Positions 40,859 to 51,121 of a stretch of 64,000 nt of DNA are shown here, one piece after another. Numbering within the stretch: the first letter of the stretch is position 1; the number at the start of each line of letters is the position of its first letter. The stretch covers positions 1 to 64,000 of the forward strand of contig JAXCGZ010005667.1 of assembly GCA_037179515.1 (NCBI GenBank), given 5' to 3'. The position numbers were made by a program, and so were the translations under genes. The notes under the pieces are model-generated. The model was not told the origin of the DNA, searched no databases, and saw only the letters and a list, made by a program, of their open reading frames with translations. Source of the stretch: Halocaridina rubra. Taxonomy: Eukaryota > Arthropoda > Malacostraca > Decapoda > Atyidae.

Positions 40859-42762
40859 TGTTGGAAGTTAGGATGATTGAGTGTTGTTAAGATTCTGTTT
40901 TACTAAGGGGACTCAAAGTACCGAGCTCGGTTAAGAGCTCACAAACAGACAGGACAGATATTTGTACTTGAACACCCCATCTCTATTACCATTAGTCGGT
41001 TAAATGAAACTCAGAATTCAACTTTCTTTTAATTTTGGAAATGCAATGACATTAAAAGAATTGAATTAAATTTCTCAAATTAAATTTTATGAAATGCTGC
41101 CTCGAATCCCGGAGGTGGTGAGCACGATTTCGTTTCCCGGCACCACGGACGTATGCCAAGACTTTGGCCTCAACTCGATGATTACCTCTGTCACACAGGC
41201 AGAGTAGAATACAGGACACTGCAATTTCAGAAACAGAAATGACACACTGTTTATAATGGGAAACTGAAAGCATGAGCACACCTATAATGAGTTTTCAATG
41301 TCATTCTACTGGATGAAAATATATTGGTTATTCACAGCTAACCAGAAATATTTATGCTACCAAAATAGTATACAAAACCATTAATTCTTTACTTGTTTTA
41401 AAGGAAAACAATATATTCACAATAAATGAAGAATAAGCAAGACAAATACAGTACTGTATGTATTCCTTAAATTGTGGGCAACCACAAAGGTTGCAATGCT
41501 TATTACTGATTTACAATTAATATGTAAAACACTCTATTTAGGAAAAAGGAAGAATCTACGAGATAAATACAGTATTCATTCACTTTTGGTTATCAAGAAC
41601 TGTTTGCAATGAAAAAAAGGGTGCAAAACCACCTTTTGAGGTATTTGCAACTTATAACTCAAAACACTTTATCCCCAACATATGAAGAATTAGCCAGATA
41701 AATACGGTATGCATTCATTAAATTGTGGTTAACAGGAAATATTTGCAAAGCCAACAGGGTAAAATTACCTTTTAATTATTTGCAATTTGTATAGCAAATA
41801 GCTTTATTGACGAATTTTTGACGTAAAACACTTTATTTACGATGATAGAAAGAGGTGAAATAAAATTAGAATTTATTAGGAAAAGAGATAGATTTTTACG
41901 GGCTCATAACCAGTCTTCAGAGGATGAGATTTTCGTTTATCACATTCAATGAAAAGAAACTTCTTAGCAATGTAAATCAGCTGTAATTTACAGGTTAAGG
42001 AATTAACTTTGGCATGTGAGATTCCAGTTTGGTAATCTACAAAATTTCGTGTGTATGAGAATGGAATCTGAGAATAAAAATCCGTAAGATTTAGCCAGTA
42101 ACGAATGTAACTAATTCTCAAAAATAAACCAATTTGCTTGACCCACGAGCTTTACCATACACTATCCCTCACCTTGTTGTGCTAGATGAATTCCTGTGAA
42201 GATGCCACGTAAATAAGGTTTGAAATAAACTTAGACTGCTCAGGCGAGATGTTGCCTCTTGGAAGTTTGCGCCAAAAAGAGGGCGTCTCATTGTCCCTCC
42301 TGGTGAGTTCATCTGTAGGATACATTTTCTAGAGCAGTAACTGGCTCTGATATAATTTAAGGACTATTTTAGTGGTGGTCCCTGGCAGGCAATTATAGCA
42401 GAGATGCAAGGGAGAGACAGTATTTTTAGGTGCAACAAGTGGAAGCAAATAAAATAAAACGAGAATAATAATGAAAAGTTAGGTTACTGGTACACAATCT
42501 CCAGAATGTTTTTGGCTCGTAGCAGACGGAAAATAGGAGCAGCCTTTATATCGGGACTATGCTTCTACACGTACAAGAAGAGTAAATAAGGTATATTTAA
42601 AATTAGCTATAAGCTAAAATATAAATTGCAAATAATCATAATCTGCAAAAGTCAAGAAGTGGGAATTAATCTTTTTAGATAGAAAATAACAGTTAAGTTA
42701 CTAAATTAATTAATAAGGAATCTAACAGCCTCTGGTGACTTTGAGCGAAACACTCTGTCACA
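40859..42762 (-). repeat. 3' LTR of copy 1 (1904 bp)
   Basis: On the minus strand it starts TGTGACAGAGTG and ends CCAACA. It contains a 6-8-fold set of loosely related blocks with aaacactttat and tttgcaa motifs spaced irregularly (about 41400-41850), and the gcagtgtcctgtattctact block near 41205. Just outside its start lies the short purine stretch agaaagggc, a weak polypurine-tract candidate. Confidence 0.95.
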
Positions 42763-43386
42763 AAGGCCCTTTCTAGAGAATATTGATTTAGCAAAATTCT
42801 ACTACAGAAGGCGAAAAAAGAACAGAGGAAGTTACGGTGACTTCAGTGTTATTATGAGGGATGAGATATCCTTTTCATGGAAAAGAACAAATGAACAATA
42901 AGAATGGGATCCACCACTGGAACATATCATACTATTAGGAAAAGTAAACAAGTCTTGTAAACAAAACATTAAATGACTTGCAAAACATAAAAGAAATGTG
43001 ATCAAATTCAAATTTCAAGAAAATTAAATCACAATTAGATATCAGTGAATATCAATATTCAAGTTTATGAATGCTTCACATGCAAGAAGGCAATAATATA
43101 ATATACAAAAATAAAATACAGTATACGCAAATGTAAAATTTGAACCACGTCGTCATTAACATTGGCGACTGGATTTAAAACAGTTTCAGCTATTCAACAC
43201 TAAACTAAAACGTTTCCGCCATGTTCTGGCTTTCAGAGTCCCACAAAGGGAAATATAAAACTACGATCAAAAAATTATTCTTCATCTTTTTCGTCTTCCA
43301 TTAGGAATAACGTTTGTACGCTAAAATAAACAAGTACAGTACAGTATTAAAGACATAAAAGATAAACATAAAAAATAAACAACACA
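42763..43386 (-). other. 3' untranslated part of copy 1
   Basis: AT-rich sequence between the RNase H stop and the 3' LTR; the equivalent lies at 58046-58683 in copy 2. No env-like frame is present in either copy. Confidence 0.7.
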
Positions 43387-45273
43387 TCAGAGAAGTAATC
43401 TTGACTGACTAGTCAAATTTAGGCTAACAGCACCAGCTTCCTCATTTGAGGGTAACGACCGTCGACTTAGTAGATCAGCAAGGTCATTGTCCTTGCCATG
43501 AACATGTTGGGCAGTGAATTTGAAAAGATTCAGGTAAAGTGCCCACCTTTTCAGACAAGGATTTAGCTTGTCTGCAGTCTGTAAATATAGGAGAGGTCGT
43601 TGGTCGGTTCTCAGTGTAAAATGTTGGCCATACAGATGGACTTCAAATTTCTTTATGGCCCAATATGCAGCTAGAGCTTCCTTCTCCACGGTGGAGTAAT
43701 TTCGCTCTGCAGGGCGAAGCCTGCGGCTTGCATATCGCACTGGAGCTACTTCTGCTGAGTTGTCTGATCGGGCTTGCAAGAGCATGGCACCCAGGCCTTC
43801 GTCTGAGGTGTCGGTCTGCAAGATAAATGGAAAATCAGGGTTTACCAGTTGTAATACTGGCTCACCCGCCAATGCTTCTCGGAGCTTGAAATATGCTCTC
43901 TCCGCTTCATCGGTCCATTGGACAGGGTAGGATTTACTTTGCTTCGAGGAGGTCATTTGCTGCAAAGGGGCAGTGATAGTATTAAAGTGTGGAATGAACC
44001 GTTGGTAGTAGCCGACACTACCCAGGAATGATCTCAGTTGAGTGACAGTGGCAGGTTTCTCCATATCCTTAATAGCTTGTACCCTGTCATGTAAAGGAGA
44101 CATAACTCCTTCTCCAACCACGTGGCCGAGATACTGCAATTGTGTGAAACCAATATCACATTTGGAAGGCTTTAAATTAAGTCCATGCTGGTTCAGACGA
44201 GTGAGAACTCTGCGGAGAGTCTCGAGGTGCGATGACCATTCCTGAGAATGCACCAGGATGTCGTCTATAAAGCATGAAACATTGTCGAGATCCTGTAGCA
44301 CTATCCTCATAAGTCTGCTGAAGCAGCCAGGGGCATTTACCATACCAAAAGGCATGACCCTGAACTGGTATAGACCATATCTTGTGGAAAAAGCTGTAAG
44401 AGGCTTGGTAGTCTTGCTCAACGGGACTTGCCAAAATCCACTGGCCAAATCCAACTTGGACAGGTAACGGGCTTGGGAAAGCAACGAGAAAATATGCTCA
44501 GCGTCAGCAATGGGCTCTCCATCAAAGATGGTACGGGAGTTAAGCTTACGACAGTCAAGGCAGAACCTGTGACTGCCATCTCGCTTACGCACTGCCAGTA
44601 ACGGCGAACACCAAGGCGAAATGCTCTTTTCAACTATTCCGAGGCGGACCCAAGTGTCAAGATCTTCCTTCAGCCGTAAGGACAGCTGGTGGGGAAGACC
44701 ATAGGAATGCCGAAATGGCTCTGGGTCAGTCAATCTGACATGATGCTCAAGGGTAGCGGTAATGCCTGGGAGGTCGTTGAAGACGTTCTCATAGTCCTCT
44801 AATAGCTTGTTCAGCTGTTCCCGTTGACTCGGTTGCAGTCTGGAGTTAATAATGCAATTACTCACACTTTCTTTTCGGTGTGTGGGAATGGCAGGATCCT
44901 TACCATCATCAAAAGCTAAGCTTATGTCTTCAATTGCAAGGGCGGTGGCTGTGGCCAGAGGGGCTTTTTCCGAAAAACTACACTCCCGTAAGTCTGTCTC
45001 CACTGCAAGGGTGGAGTATTCTAATATAGGAAGTAAGGGGTGGCTATAATGGAGCACCTGTGTTGCTGCAGCCTCGGAGGTTCTGTTGATGCTGGGGGCA
45101 TCTATAGGGGTTGCTAGGAGCGCCAGCGCAGGATCCCTGTGGGCCTCCGGGTCCTCACAATAAAGCTTCAGCTGGTTAATGTGGTATTTCCGGTTATTGC
45201 CATCAACATTTAGCACATAATTGTCAAGGGTCACCCGGTGTACCACAGTGTATGGTCCTTTCCAGCGTAGCAT
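43387..45273 (-). CDS. Integrase C-terminus plus reverse transcriptase and RNase H of copy 1
   Basis: This 628-codon frame makes the unusual domain order visible in one uninterrupted reading frame. It opens with the GPY/F module that normally ends a Gypsy integrase (LRWKGPYTVVHRV, then KYHINQLKLY, residues 2-40). A low-complexity linker with a LEHHVRLTDPEP stretch follows (about 45-190). Then comes the reverse transcriptase: FCLDCRKLN, LDLASGFWQVPL, MPFGMVNAPGCF, CFIDDILVHS (catalytic box FIDD in place of the usual YxDD) and YLGHVVGEGV, about residues 190-400. RNase H follows (LQTDTSDEGLGAMLL, STVEKEALA, LRTDQRPL, then KDNDLADLLSR, about 460-610). The chosen start is just the first Met; in the intact element it continues from the integrase frame upstream, broken here by a one-base deletion near 45370. 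The frame ends with no chromodomain and nothing after RNase H. Confidence 0.93.
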   Translation of the reverse strand: MLRWKGPYTVVHRVTLDNYVLNVDGNNRKYHINQLKLYCEDPEAHRDPALALLATPIDAPSINRTSEAAATQVLHYSHPLLPILEYSTLAVETDLRECSFSEKAPLATATALAIEDISLAFDDGKDPAIPTHRKESVSNCIINSRLQPSQREQLNKLLEDYENVFNDLPGITATLEHHVRLTDPEPFRHSYGLPHQLSLRLKEDLDTWVRLGIVEKSISPWCSPLLAVRKRDGSHRFCLDCRKLNSRTIFDGEPIADAEHIFSLLSQARYLSKLDLASGFWQVPLSKTTKPLTAFSTRYGLYQFRVMPFGMVNAPGCFSRLMRIVLQDLDNVSCFIDDILVHSQEWSSHLETLRRVLTRLNQHGLNLKPSKCDIGFTQLQYLGHVVGEGVMSPLHDRVQAIKDMEKPATVTQLRSFLGSVGYYQRFIPHFNTITAPLQQMTSSKQSKSYPVQWTDEAERAYFKLREALAGEPVLQLVNPDFPFILQTDTSDEGLGAMLLQARSDNSAEVAPVRYASRRLRPAERNYSTVEKEALAAYWAIKKFEVHLYGQHFTLRTDQRPLLYLQTADKLNPCLKRWALYLNLFKFTAQHVHGKDNDLADLLSRRSLPSNEEAGAVSLNLTSQSRLLL

Positions 45274-45323
45274 TAGCTTGCGGGTATCTGTTGGAAGAAG
45301 TAACAGAGATTGATCTCCGGGTG

Positions 45324-46508
45324 TCAGGGCACGCCGCCGCGCACGCTTGTCAATGAGGAGCTTGCAGTCTGCTGGTGACCCTTAATGGCTAATTGTGCAG
45401 TTTTCCAAGCCTTTTTGAGGTGAGACGAAAACTTCAAAATATACTCATGGACGTCCCTATCATCATCTTCGATGGTAGGTGAATCCCAACATTCTGCCAA
45501 GAATTCTACTGGGCCTCTGACCTTATGACCATAAATCAGCTCGAAAGGCGAGTATCCAGTAGTGTCGTGGGGCGTGTCTCTGAAGGAGAAAAGTGCAGCA
45601 GGGACGTACTTGTCCCACTGCCTAGGTATATCTATCACTAGCTTGCGCAAACATCGCTTCAATGTCCCATTATAGCGTTCGCATGCTCCATTTGATTGGG
45701 CATGATAGACACTTGTACGAATATGCTTCATTTCTAAAAGGTTACAGAAAGCCTCAAAGTGCCTACTTGTAAACTGACTTCCATTGTCAGAAGTGACCTG
45801 CTCAGGAAGGCCAACCCTGGAGCAGATTTCAAATAGGGCATGAGCGACTGCTTCAGTTGTGATAGAAGACAATGGCACTGCACCTTGGTACCTTGTTGCC
45901 AGGTCAACATATACCAGGAGGAACTGTTTCCCCGTGGACGAAGCTGGATTAATCGGACCTAATATGTCAATAGCGACCTTGGAAAATGGCTCCATTGAGA
46001 GCTTAGTTATCCCCATGGGAACTTTCGGTACCGGTGCCGTAGAGGTGGATTGACAGATAGGGCAGGAGCCTACATATCTGTCTACCTCGGCGTACATGTT
46101 TGGCCATGCAAAAGCTTTCTGAAGGACGTGCCGAGTTTTTGCTTTGCCTCTGGGTCCACTCAGAGGTAAATGGTGTGCCACATACATAGCCTGGCGGCAC
46201 AACGAAGCGGGCACCACCAACTGTTTAAAGGTGTGGCCATCTTTAGTTACATGCCTACGAAGTACTCCATCTTCAAGGGCGTAAGTGATCTGGCCTCCTC
46301 CTCTCACTGTGAAGGTCCTTCCCTCCGTGGCCTGCTGCATCCAGCGTTTGAGGCTGGGGCAGTCTTGCTGCAATTTGGCAAAGTCTGGACGGAACTTCAA
46401 TGGCTCGAGAGGTGCATCATCTGGTAAAGGAGGGGGAAACTCTCCGCGTTCCACGTTACGTGTACTGACTGCAGCAAACTCAATGGAGTCAGTCGGAGAA
46501 TCGTCCAT
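45324..46508 (-). CDS. Integrase core of copy 1
   Basis: The integrase inserts the cDNA into the host genome. The first about 80 residues are a variable N-terminal part. The zinc-binding region follows (HHLPLSGPRGKAKTRH, then SCPICQ; His pair degenerate, Cys pair intact, residues about 110-155). The catalytic core has VAIDILGPI (first Asp), TSDNGSQF (second Asp) and NGACERYNGTLK (Glu), in the DD35E spacing, then FSFRDTPHDTTGYSPFELIYG. The frame is lost after KGHQQTA by a one-base deletion, and the C-terminal GPY/F module continues in the next frame (43387-45273). The start lies inside the protease frame; the two were one polyprotein before a one-base loss near 46580. Confidence 0.93.
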   Translation of the reverse strand: MDDSPTDSIEFAAVSTRNVERGEFPPPLPDDAPLEPLKFRPDFAKLQQDCPSLKRWMQQATEGRTFTVRGGGQITYALEDGVLRRHVTKDGHTFKQLVVPASLCRQAMYVAHHLPLSGPRGKAKTRHVLQKAFAWPNMYAEVDRYVGSCPICQSTSTAPVPKVPMGITKLSMEPFSKVAIDILGPINPASSTGKQFLLVYVDLATRYQGAVPLSSITTEAVAHALFEICSRVGLPEQVTSDNGSQFTSRHFEAFCNLLEMKHIRTSVYHAQSNGACERYNGTLKRCLRKLVIDIPRQWDKYVPAALFSFRDTPHDTTGYSPFELIYGHKVRGPVEFLAECWDSPTIEDDDRDVHEYILKFSSHLKKAWKTAQLAIKGHQQTASSSLTSVRGGVP

Positions 46509-47449
46509 ATTCTTGGCATCGAGGCCAGGAGTTGCTGCTGAAATGGCTTCATGTGACTTCCCCCGAGGGAAGTTATAGCGAGAACGTCCTTATGGTAGAG
46601 GTCAGCCTGGAAAGTAGGAACTAGGTTCAGTGCACGACCCATCAAGACATGGTACATAAGCCCAATCATTGCCACAGCTGGGGCTTTTCCCTTGTAGTAT
46701 TTGCAATCCAGGTTAATGACACAGCAGCGTCGTATTTGGGGTGTTCCTTCAGTAACCCGCACCCGAATGACTTTGCTGGTAAAATCTTCATCCCTGACTA
46801 TTCTCTCGTCAACAAGTATGCCATTGGCCCCTGTGTCAAGGGCTATCTCAGCTTCCACACCATTTATGGTTTCTAGGCATTTTGGGATCATTTCCAGATC
46901 ATCATGTTCGATGAATTCCACATTGGCAAGTATGTGTGGTGGTTCCTTGGCGTTATCCTCATTGGCCCTTTCTGGCCCTGTTTCCACAACATGGGCTGAG
47001 TGAGTGGCCAGACGGCTATGTGGGCCGCCGCTGTGTGAGGGAGCGAGGTGGCTCTTAGAGTTTGGCTGAAAACCCTGGGAACGTGGAGCAGAGTAATGGC
47101 CTTTGCCTCTTAACTGCTGAGGCTTAGGTCTTACCGGGTCATCCTGCTTGAGTGTGGGTGCATGGCCGTAATAAGGCTTAGGAGTGTGAGGAGGAGGAGC
47201 TGGACAATTGAAGTTCTGCGAGGGGCTCTTGTGCTTCCCGTTCCTGTAATCTCTATTTCCGGATAAAGGACTACTGTCTGGGATTCCCGCTCGAAGCCGA
47301 GCAAGTGCAAGCTCATGTTCACGTTTTGCTTGTGCCTCATCACTTGCTCTCTTCTCCAGCTTATCTCGGCACTCAACCATCTTCTCATGAGCCCATTCGA
47401 AGAGCTTCTGTCTTGGGGAAAAACCGTATCTCTCACCCCTAGCAATCAT
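46397..47449 (-). CDS. Gag-like N-terminus and aspartic protease of copy 1
   Basis: The frame starts MIARGERYGFSPRQKLFEWA, then a charged stretch (KREHELALARL) like the coiled start of some Gypsy Gag proteins. Residues about 60-160 are Pro, Ser and His-rich. I see no capsid fold signature and no CCHC zinc knuckle. The protease follows: EIALDTGANGILVD (the DTG active site, about residue 207) and later a MGRALNLVPTF block. After about 46580 a one-base loss sends it out of frame, so the last 60 residues are shifted. An in-frame ATG occurs upstream at 47494, but a TAG at 47459-47461 separates it; the same TAG is present in copy 2. Confidence 0.85.
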   Translation of the reverse strand: MIARGERYGFSPRQKLFEWAHEKMVECRDKLEKRASDEAQAKREHELALARLRAGIPDSSPLSGNRDYRNGKHKSPSQNFNCPAPPPHTPKPYYGHAPTLKQDDPVRPKPQQLRGKGHYSAPRSQGFQPNSKSHLAPSHSGGPHSRLATHSAHVVETGPERANEDNAKEPPHILANVEFIEHDDLEMIPKCLETINGVEAEIALDTGANGILVDERIVRDEDFTSKVIRVRVTEGTPQIRRCCVINLDCKYYKGKAPAVAMIGLMYHVLMGRALNLVPTFQADLYHKDVLAITSLGGSHMKPFQQQLLASMPRIWTILRLTPLSLLQSVHVTWNAESFPLLYQMMHLSSH

Positions 47450-47689
47450 TATGTCCAGCTAACGCTCCTCATCGAATGTTTTGATGGTTTCCATGTTTGT
47501 TTCCTAAACAGTCAATAACGAAGTGCCAAAACAACCACACAAAAAAAACAAATCTCTACAATACAGTAGTAGAAAAAAAAATGAAAGAACCACACAACAC
47601 CAAGGAGAGAAAAAAAAATTCAACACCACAGTTCAAACTTAAACGTAAAAATGATCTCAAAATCTCACCATAAAAGTGACTCAAAATAC

Positions 47690-48440
47690 AATCAAGTGCA
47701 ACAGCAGCAAAATGTTGCAAAACAGTGCATGAAACACTGGTAATACAGAATGGCAGTCGTGCCTGCCTGCTTAACAGCAATACGTGGCAGTACCTGCAGT
47801 TATGGTGCAAATGAAAGGAATGAGCAACACAATCTAGTGCAACAGCAACAAAATGTTGCAAAACAGTGCATAAAACACTGGTAATACAGAATGGCAGTCA
47901 TGCTTGCTTAACAGCAATATGTGGCAGTACCTGCGGTAATCGTGCAAATGAAAGGAATGAGCAACACAATCAAGTGCAACAGCAACAAAATGTTGCAAGA
48001 CAGTGCATGAAACACTGGTAGTTCAGCATGGCAGTCGTGCCTGCTTAACAGCAATATGTGGCAGTACCTGCGGTTATTGTGCAAATGAAAGGAATGAGCA
48101 ACACAATCAAGTGCAACAGCAACAAAATGTTGCAAAACAGTGTATGAAACACTGGTAATACAGAATGGCAGTCGTGCCTGCTTAACAGCAATACGTGGCA
48201 GTACCTCTAGTTATGGTGCAAATGAAAGGAATGAGCAACAACGAATTTTACCGACTAGCACCCAGTGCCTGAGAGTACAATCAAGTACAGTATAGCGGTC
48301 GTGCCTGCGTATGAGCGCATATATGGCAGTACCCACAAATTAAATGTCGTAAGTAATACGAACAAGTACAGTATAGTGGTCGTGCCTTCGTATGAGCGCG
48401 TATATGGCAGTACCCACAAATAAAATGTCGTAAGGAAAAT
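47690..48440 (-). repeat. Leader tandem repeats of copy 1 (137-bp and about 100-bp units)
   Basis: Between the primer site and gag, about four units of 137 bp (landmark cagtcgtgcctgcttaacag at about 47752, 48031 and 48168, with a variant at 47890) occupy 47690-48245. Two shorter units with cgtatgagcgc and atatggcagtacc follow (48255-48440). Their short open frames repeat every 137 bp and are not genes. Confidence 0.85.
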
Positions 48441-49095
48441 TCTGGAGTGTTGCCAAAAGGGCACAGATCCTATGCAAATTACACCAACGATAAGCTAACA
48501 GCTTACTAGGCAGCCAGATTACACATTTCTACTAGTAATGAGAAAATGTATTTTCAAATGACAACTCAGACACATGAAAGGCTTAGCCTAGGCTTGATAA
48601 ATGACACCAAAATTTTTCTTCCAATCTATGAGCAGTCAATGCTTGAATATAAAACACAATTATAAGCAAAAATACTTAATATGCTTTCTCCCAATTCCTA
48701 AATCCCAAGGAAATATAAACAATTCCTAACAAGTATCACCCTTTAACGGATATATAAAACACGAATGCTTTAAAACTCAATCTTATCACGCAAATAAATG
48801 AAATTTTAAATAACACGTCTTCTCGTCATGCAAAATTTCTAAAGTCTGTTGCCACATAATCTCATGTAGATTTCCTGAAATATTGTTTACCACATGGGAA
48901 ACAAGAAAATATTAGTTACCATAATTAATATTGAAAATAAAAAAATTTCTTATCCGCAACGTTTCCAGCGCGAAAATTTCCGTGTGCAGCCTAAGATTCA
49001 TTCATATCAGTAATCGAGCCAATGGTAATCGGGTTTCATGTGCAATGTTAAAAAGCAAAGTAAAAATAAATTTATAAAATCAGTCTGTCTGTTCG

Positions 49096-49114
49096 GGTCC
49101 CTGTTTGGGCGCCA
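49096..49114 (-). promoter_or_regulatory. tRNA-Lys primer binding site of copy 1
   Basis: On the minus strand, four bases after the LTR end, it reads TGGCGCCCAAACAGGGACC. This complements the 3' end of a tRNA-Lys(UUU)-type tRNA with one mismatch. Copy 2 differs at two other positions, and the shared consensus would match perfectly. Confidence 0.85.
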
Positions 49115-49118
49115 ATCT

Positions 49119-51024
49119 TGTTGGAAGTTAGGATGGTTGAGTGTTGTTAAGATTCTGTTTTACTAAGGGGACTCAAAGTACCGAGCTCAGTTAAGAGCTC
49201 ACAAACAGACAGGACAGATATTTGTACTTGAACACCCCATCTCTATTACCATTAGTCGGTTAAATGAAACTCAGAATTCAACTTTCTTTTAATTTTGGAA
49301 ATGCAATGACATTAAAAGAATTGAATTAAATTTCTCAAATTAAATTTTATGAAATGCTGCCTCGAATCCCGGAGGTGGTGAGCACGATTTCGTTTCCCGG
49401 CACCACGGACGTATGCCAAGACTTTGGCCTCAACTCGATGATTACCTCTGTCACACAGGCAGAGTAGAATACAGGACACTGCAATTTCAGAAACAGAAAT
49501 GACACACTGTTTATAATGGGAAACTGAAAGCATGAGCACACCTATAATGATTTTCCAATGTCATTCTACTAGATGAAAATATATTGGTTATTCACAGCTA
49601 ACCAGAAATATTTATGCTACCAAAATAGCATACAAAACCATTAATTCTTTACTTGTTTTAAAGGAAAACAATATATTCACAATAAATGAAGAATAAGCAA
49701 GACAAATACAGTACTGTATGTATTCCTTAAATTGTGAGCAACCACAAAGGTTGCAATGCTTATTACTGATTTACAATTAATATGTTAAAACACTCTATTT
49801 AGGATAAAGGAAGAATCTATGAGATAAATACAGTATTCATTCACTTTTGGTTATCAAGAACTGTTTGCAATGAAAAAAAGGGTGCAAAACCACCTTATTG
49901 AGGTATTTGCAACTTATAACTCAAAACACTTTATCCCCAACATATGAAGAATTAGCCAGATAAATACGGTATGCATTCATTAAATTGTGGTTAACAGGAA
50001 ATATTTGCAAAGCCAACAGGGTAAAATTACCTTTTAATTATTTGCAATTTATATATCAAATAGCTTTATTGACGAGTTTTTGACGTAAAACACTTTATTT
50101 ACGATGATAGAAAGAGGTAAAATGAAATTAGAATTTATTAGGAAAAGAGATAGATATTTACGGGCTCATAACCAGTCTTCAGAGGATGAGATTTTCGTTT
50201 ATCACATTCAATGAAAAGAAACTTCTTAGCAATGTAAATCAGCTGTAATTTACAGGTTAAGGAATTAACTTTGGCATGTGAGATTCCAGGTTGGTAATCT
50301 ACAAAATTTCGTGTGTATGAGAATGGAATCTGAGAATAAAAATCCGTAAGATTTAGCCAGTAACGAATGTAACTAATTCTCGAAAATAAACCAATTTGCT
50401 TGACCCACGAGCTTTACCATACACTATCCCTCACCTTGTTGTGCTAGATGAATTCCTGTGAAGATGCCATGTAAATAAGGTTTGAAATAAACTTAGACTG
50501 CTCAGGCGAGATGTTGCCTCTTGGAAGTTTGCGCCAAAAAGAGGGCGTCTCATTGTCCCTCCTGGTGAGTTCATCTGTAGGATACATTTTCTAGAGCAGT
50601 AACTGGCTCTGATATAATTTAAGGACTATTTTAGTGGTGGTCCCTGGCAGGCAATTATAGAAGAGATGCAAGGGAGAGACAGTATTTTTAGGTGCAACAA
50701 GTGGAAGCAAATAAAATAAAACGAGAATAATAATGAAAAGTTAGGTTACTGGTACACAATCTCCAGAATGTTTTTGGCTCGTAGCAGATGGAAAATAGGG
50801 GCAGCCTTTATATCGGGACTATACTTCTACACGTACAAGAAGAGTAAATAAGGTATATTTAAAATTAGCTATAAGCTAAAATATAAATTGCAAATAATCA
50901 TAATCTGCAAAAGTCAAGAAGTGGGAATTAATTTTTTTAGTTAGAAAATGACAGTTAAGTTACTAAATTAATTAATAAGGCATCTAACAGCCTCTGGTGA
51001 CTTTGAGCGAAACACTCTGTCACA
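49119..51024 (-). repeat. 5' LTR of copy 1 (1906 bp)
   Basis: It has the same limits as the 3' LTR: TGTGACAGAGTG at 51024 reading down, and CCAACA at 49119. It is bounded on the right by the CCCTT target duplication. It should hold the promoter of the element. Confidence 0.95.
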
Positions 51025-51121
51025 CCCTTAATTTCCTCTTTTGTACAGTTTATCACTTCTCTATTACATATCTCCACTCCTTTCATATATCTGTCTATGG
51101 TTTTCTACCAGTCATTGTTTT
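51025..51121 (-). pseudogene. 97-bp LINE remnant between the two LTR elements
   Basis: On the minus strand this continues the frame of the LINE fragment at 40440-40858 (residues around RYMKGVEICNREV). It has one stop near 51108. It is cut on the right by the 5' LTR of copy 2. Confidence 0.7.

Larger units (their letters stand above)
40859..51024 (-). mobile_element. LTR retrotransposon, integrase-first Ty3/Gypsy-like family, copy 1
   Basis: A 10,166-bp minus-strand element. The LTRs (40859-42762 and 49119-51024) are nearly identical: I noticed about 30-35 differences over 1.9 kb, so it is fairly young. The target duplication CCCTT is intact (40854-40858 and 51025-51029). In transcription order it has the 5' LTR, a tRNA-Lys primer site, a leader with tandem repeats, a short gag-like part with a protease, integrase, then reverse transcriptase and RNase H, a 620-bp 3' untranslated part, and the 3' LTR. 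The integrase-before-RT order is unusual for Gypsy-type elements but known from the Gmr1-like group. It has single-base frameshifts between protease and integrase and between integrase core and its C-terminus. Confidence 0.95.

Noticed and set aside
41052..41281. Conserved small ORF in the LTRs (also at 49312-49541, 52784-53007 and 60357-60551)
   Set aside because: It recurs because the LTRs are copies of each other. It is antisense to the element in two cases and sense in two, and no coding signature distinguishes it from plain LTR conservation.
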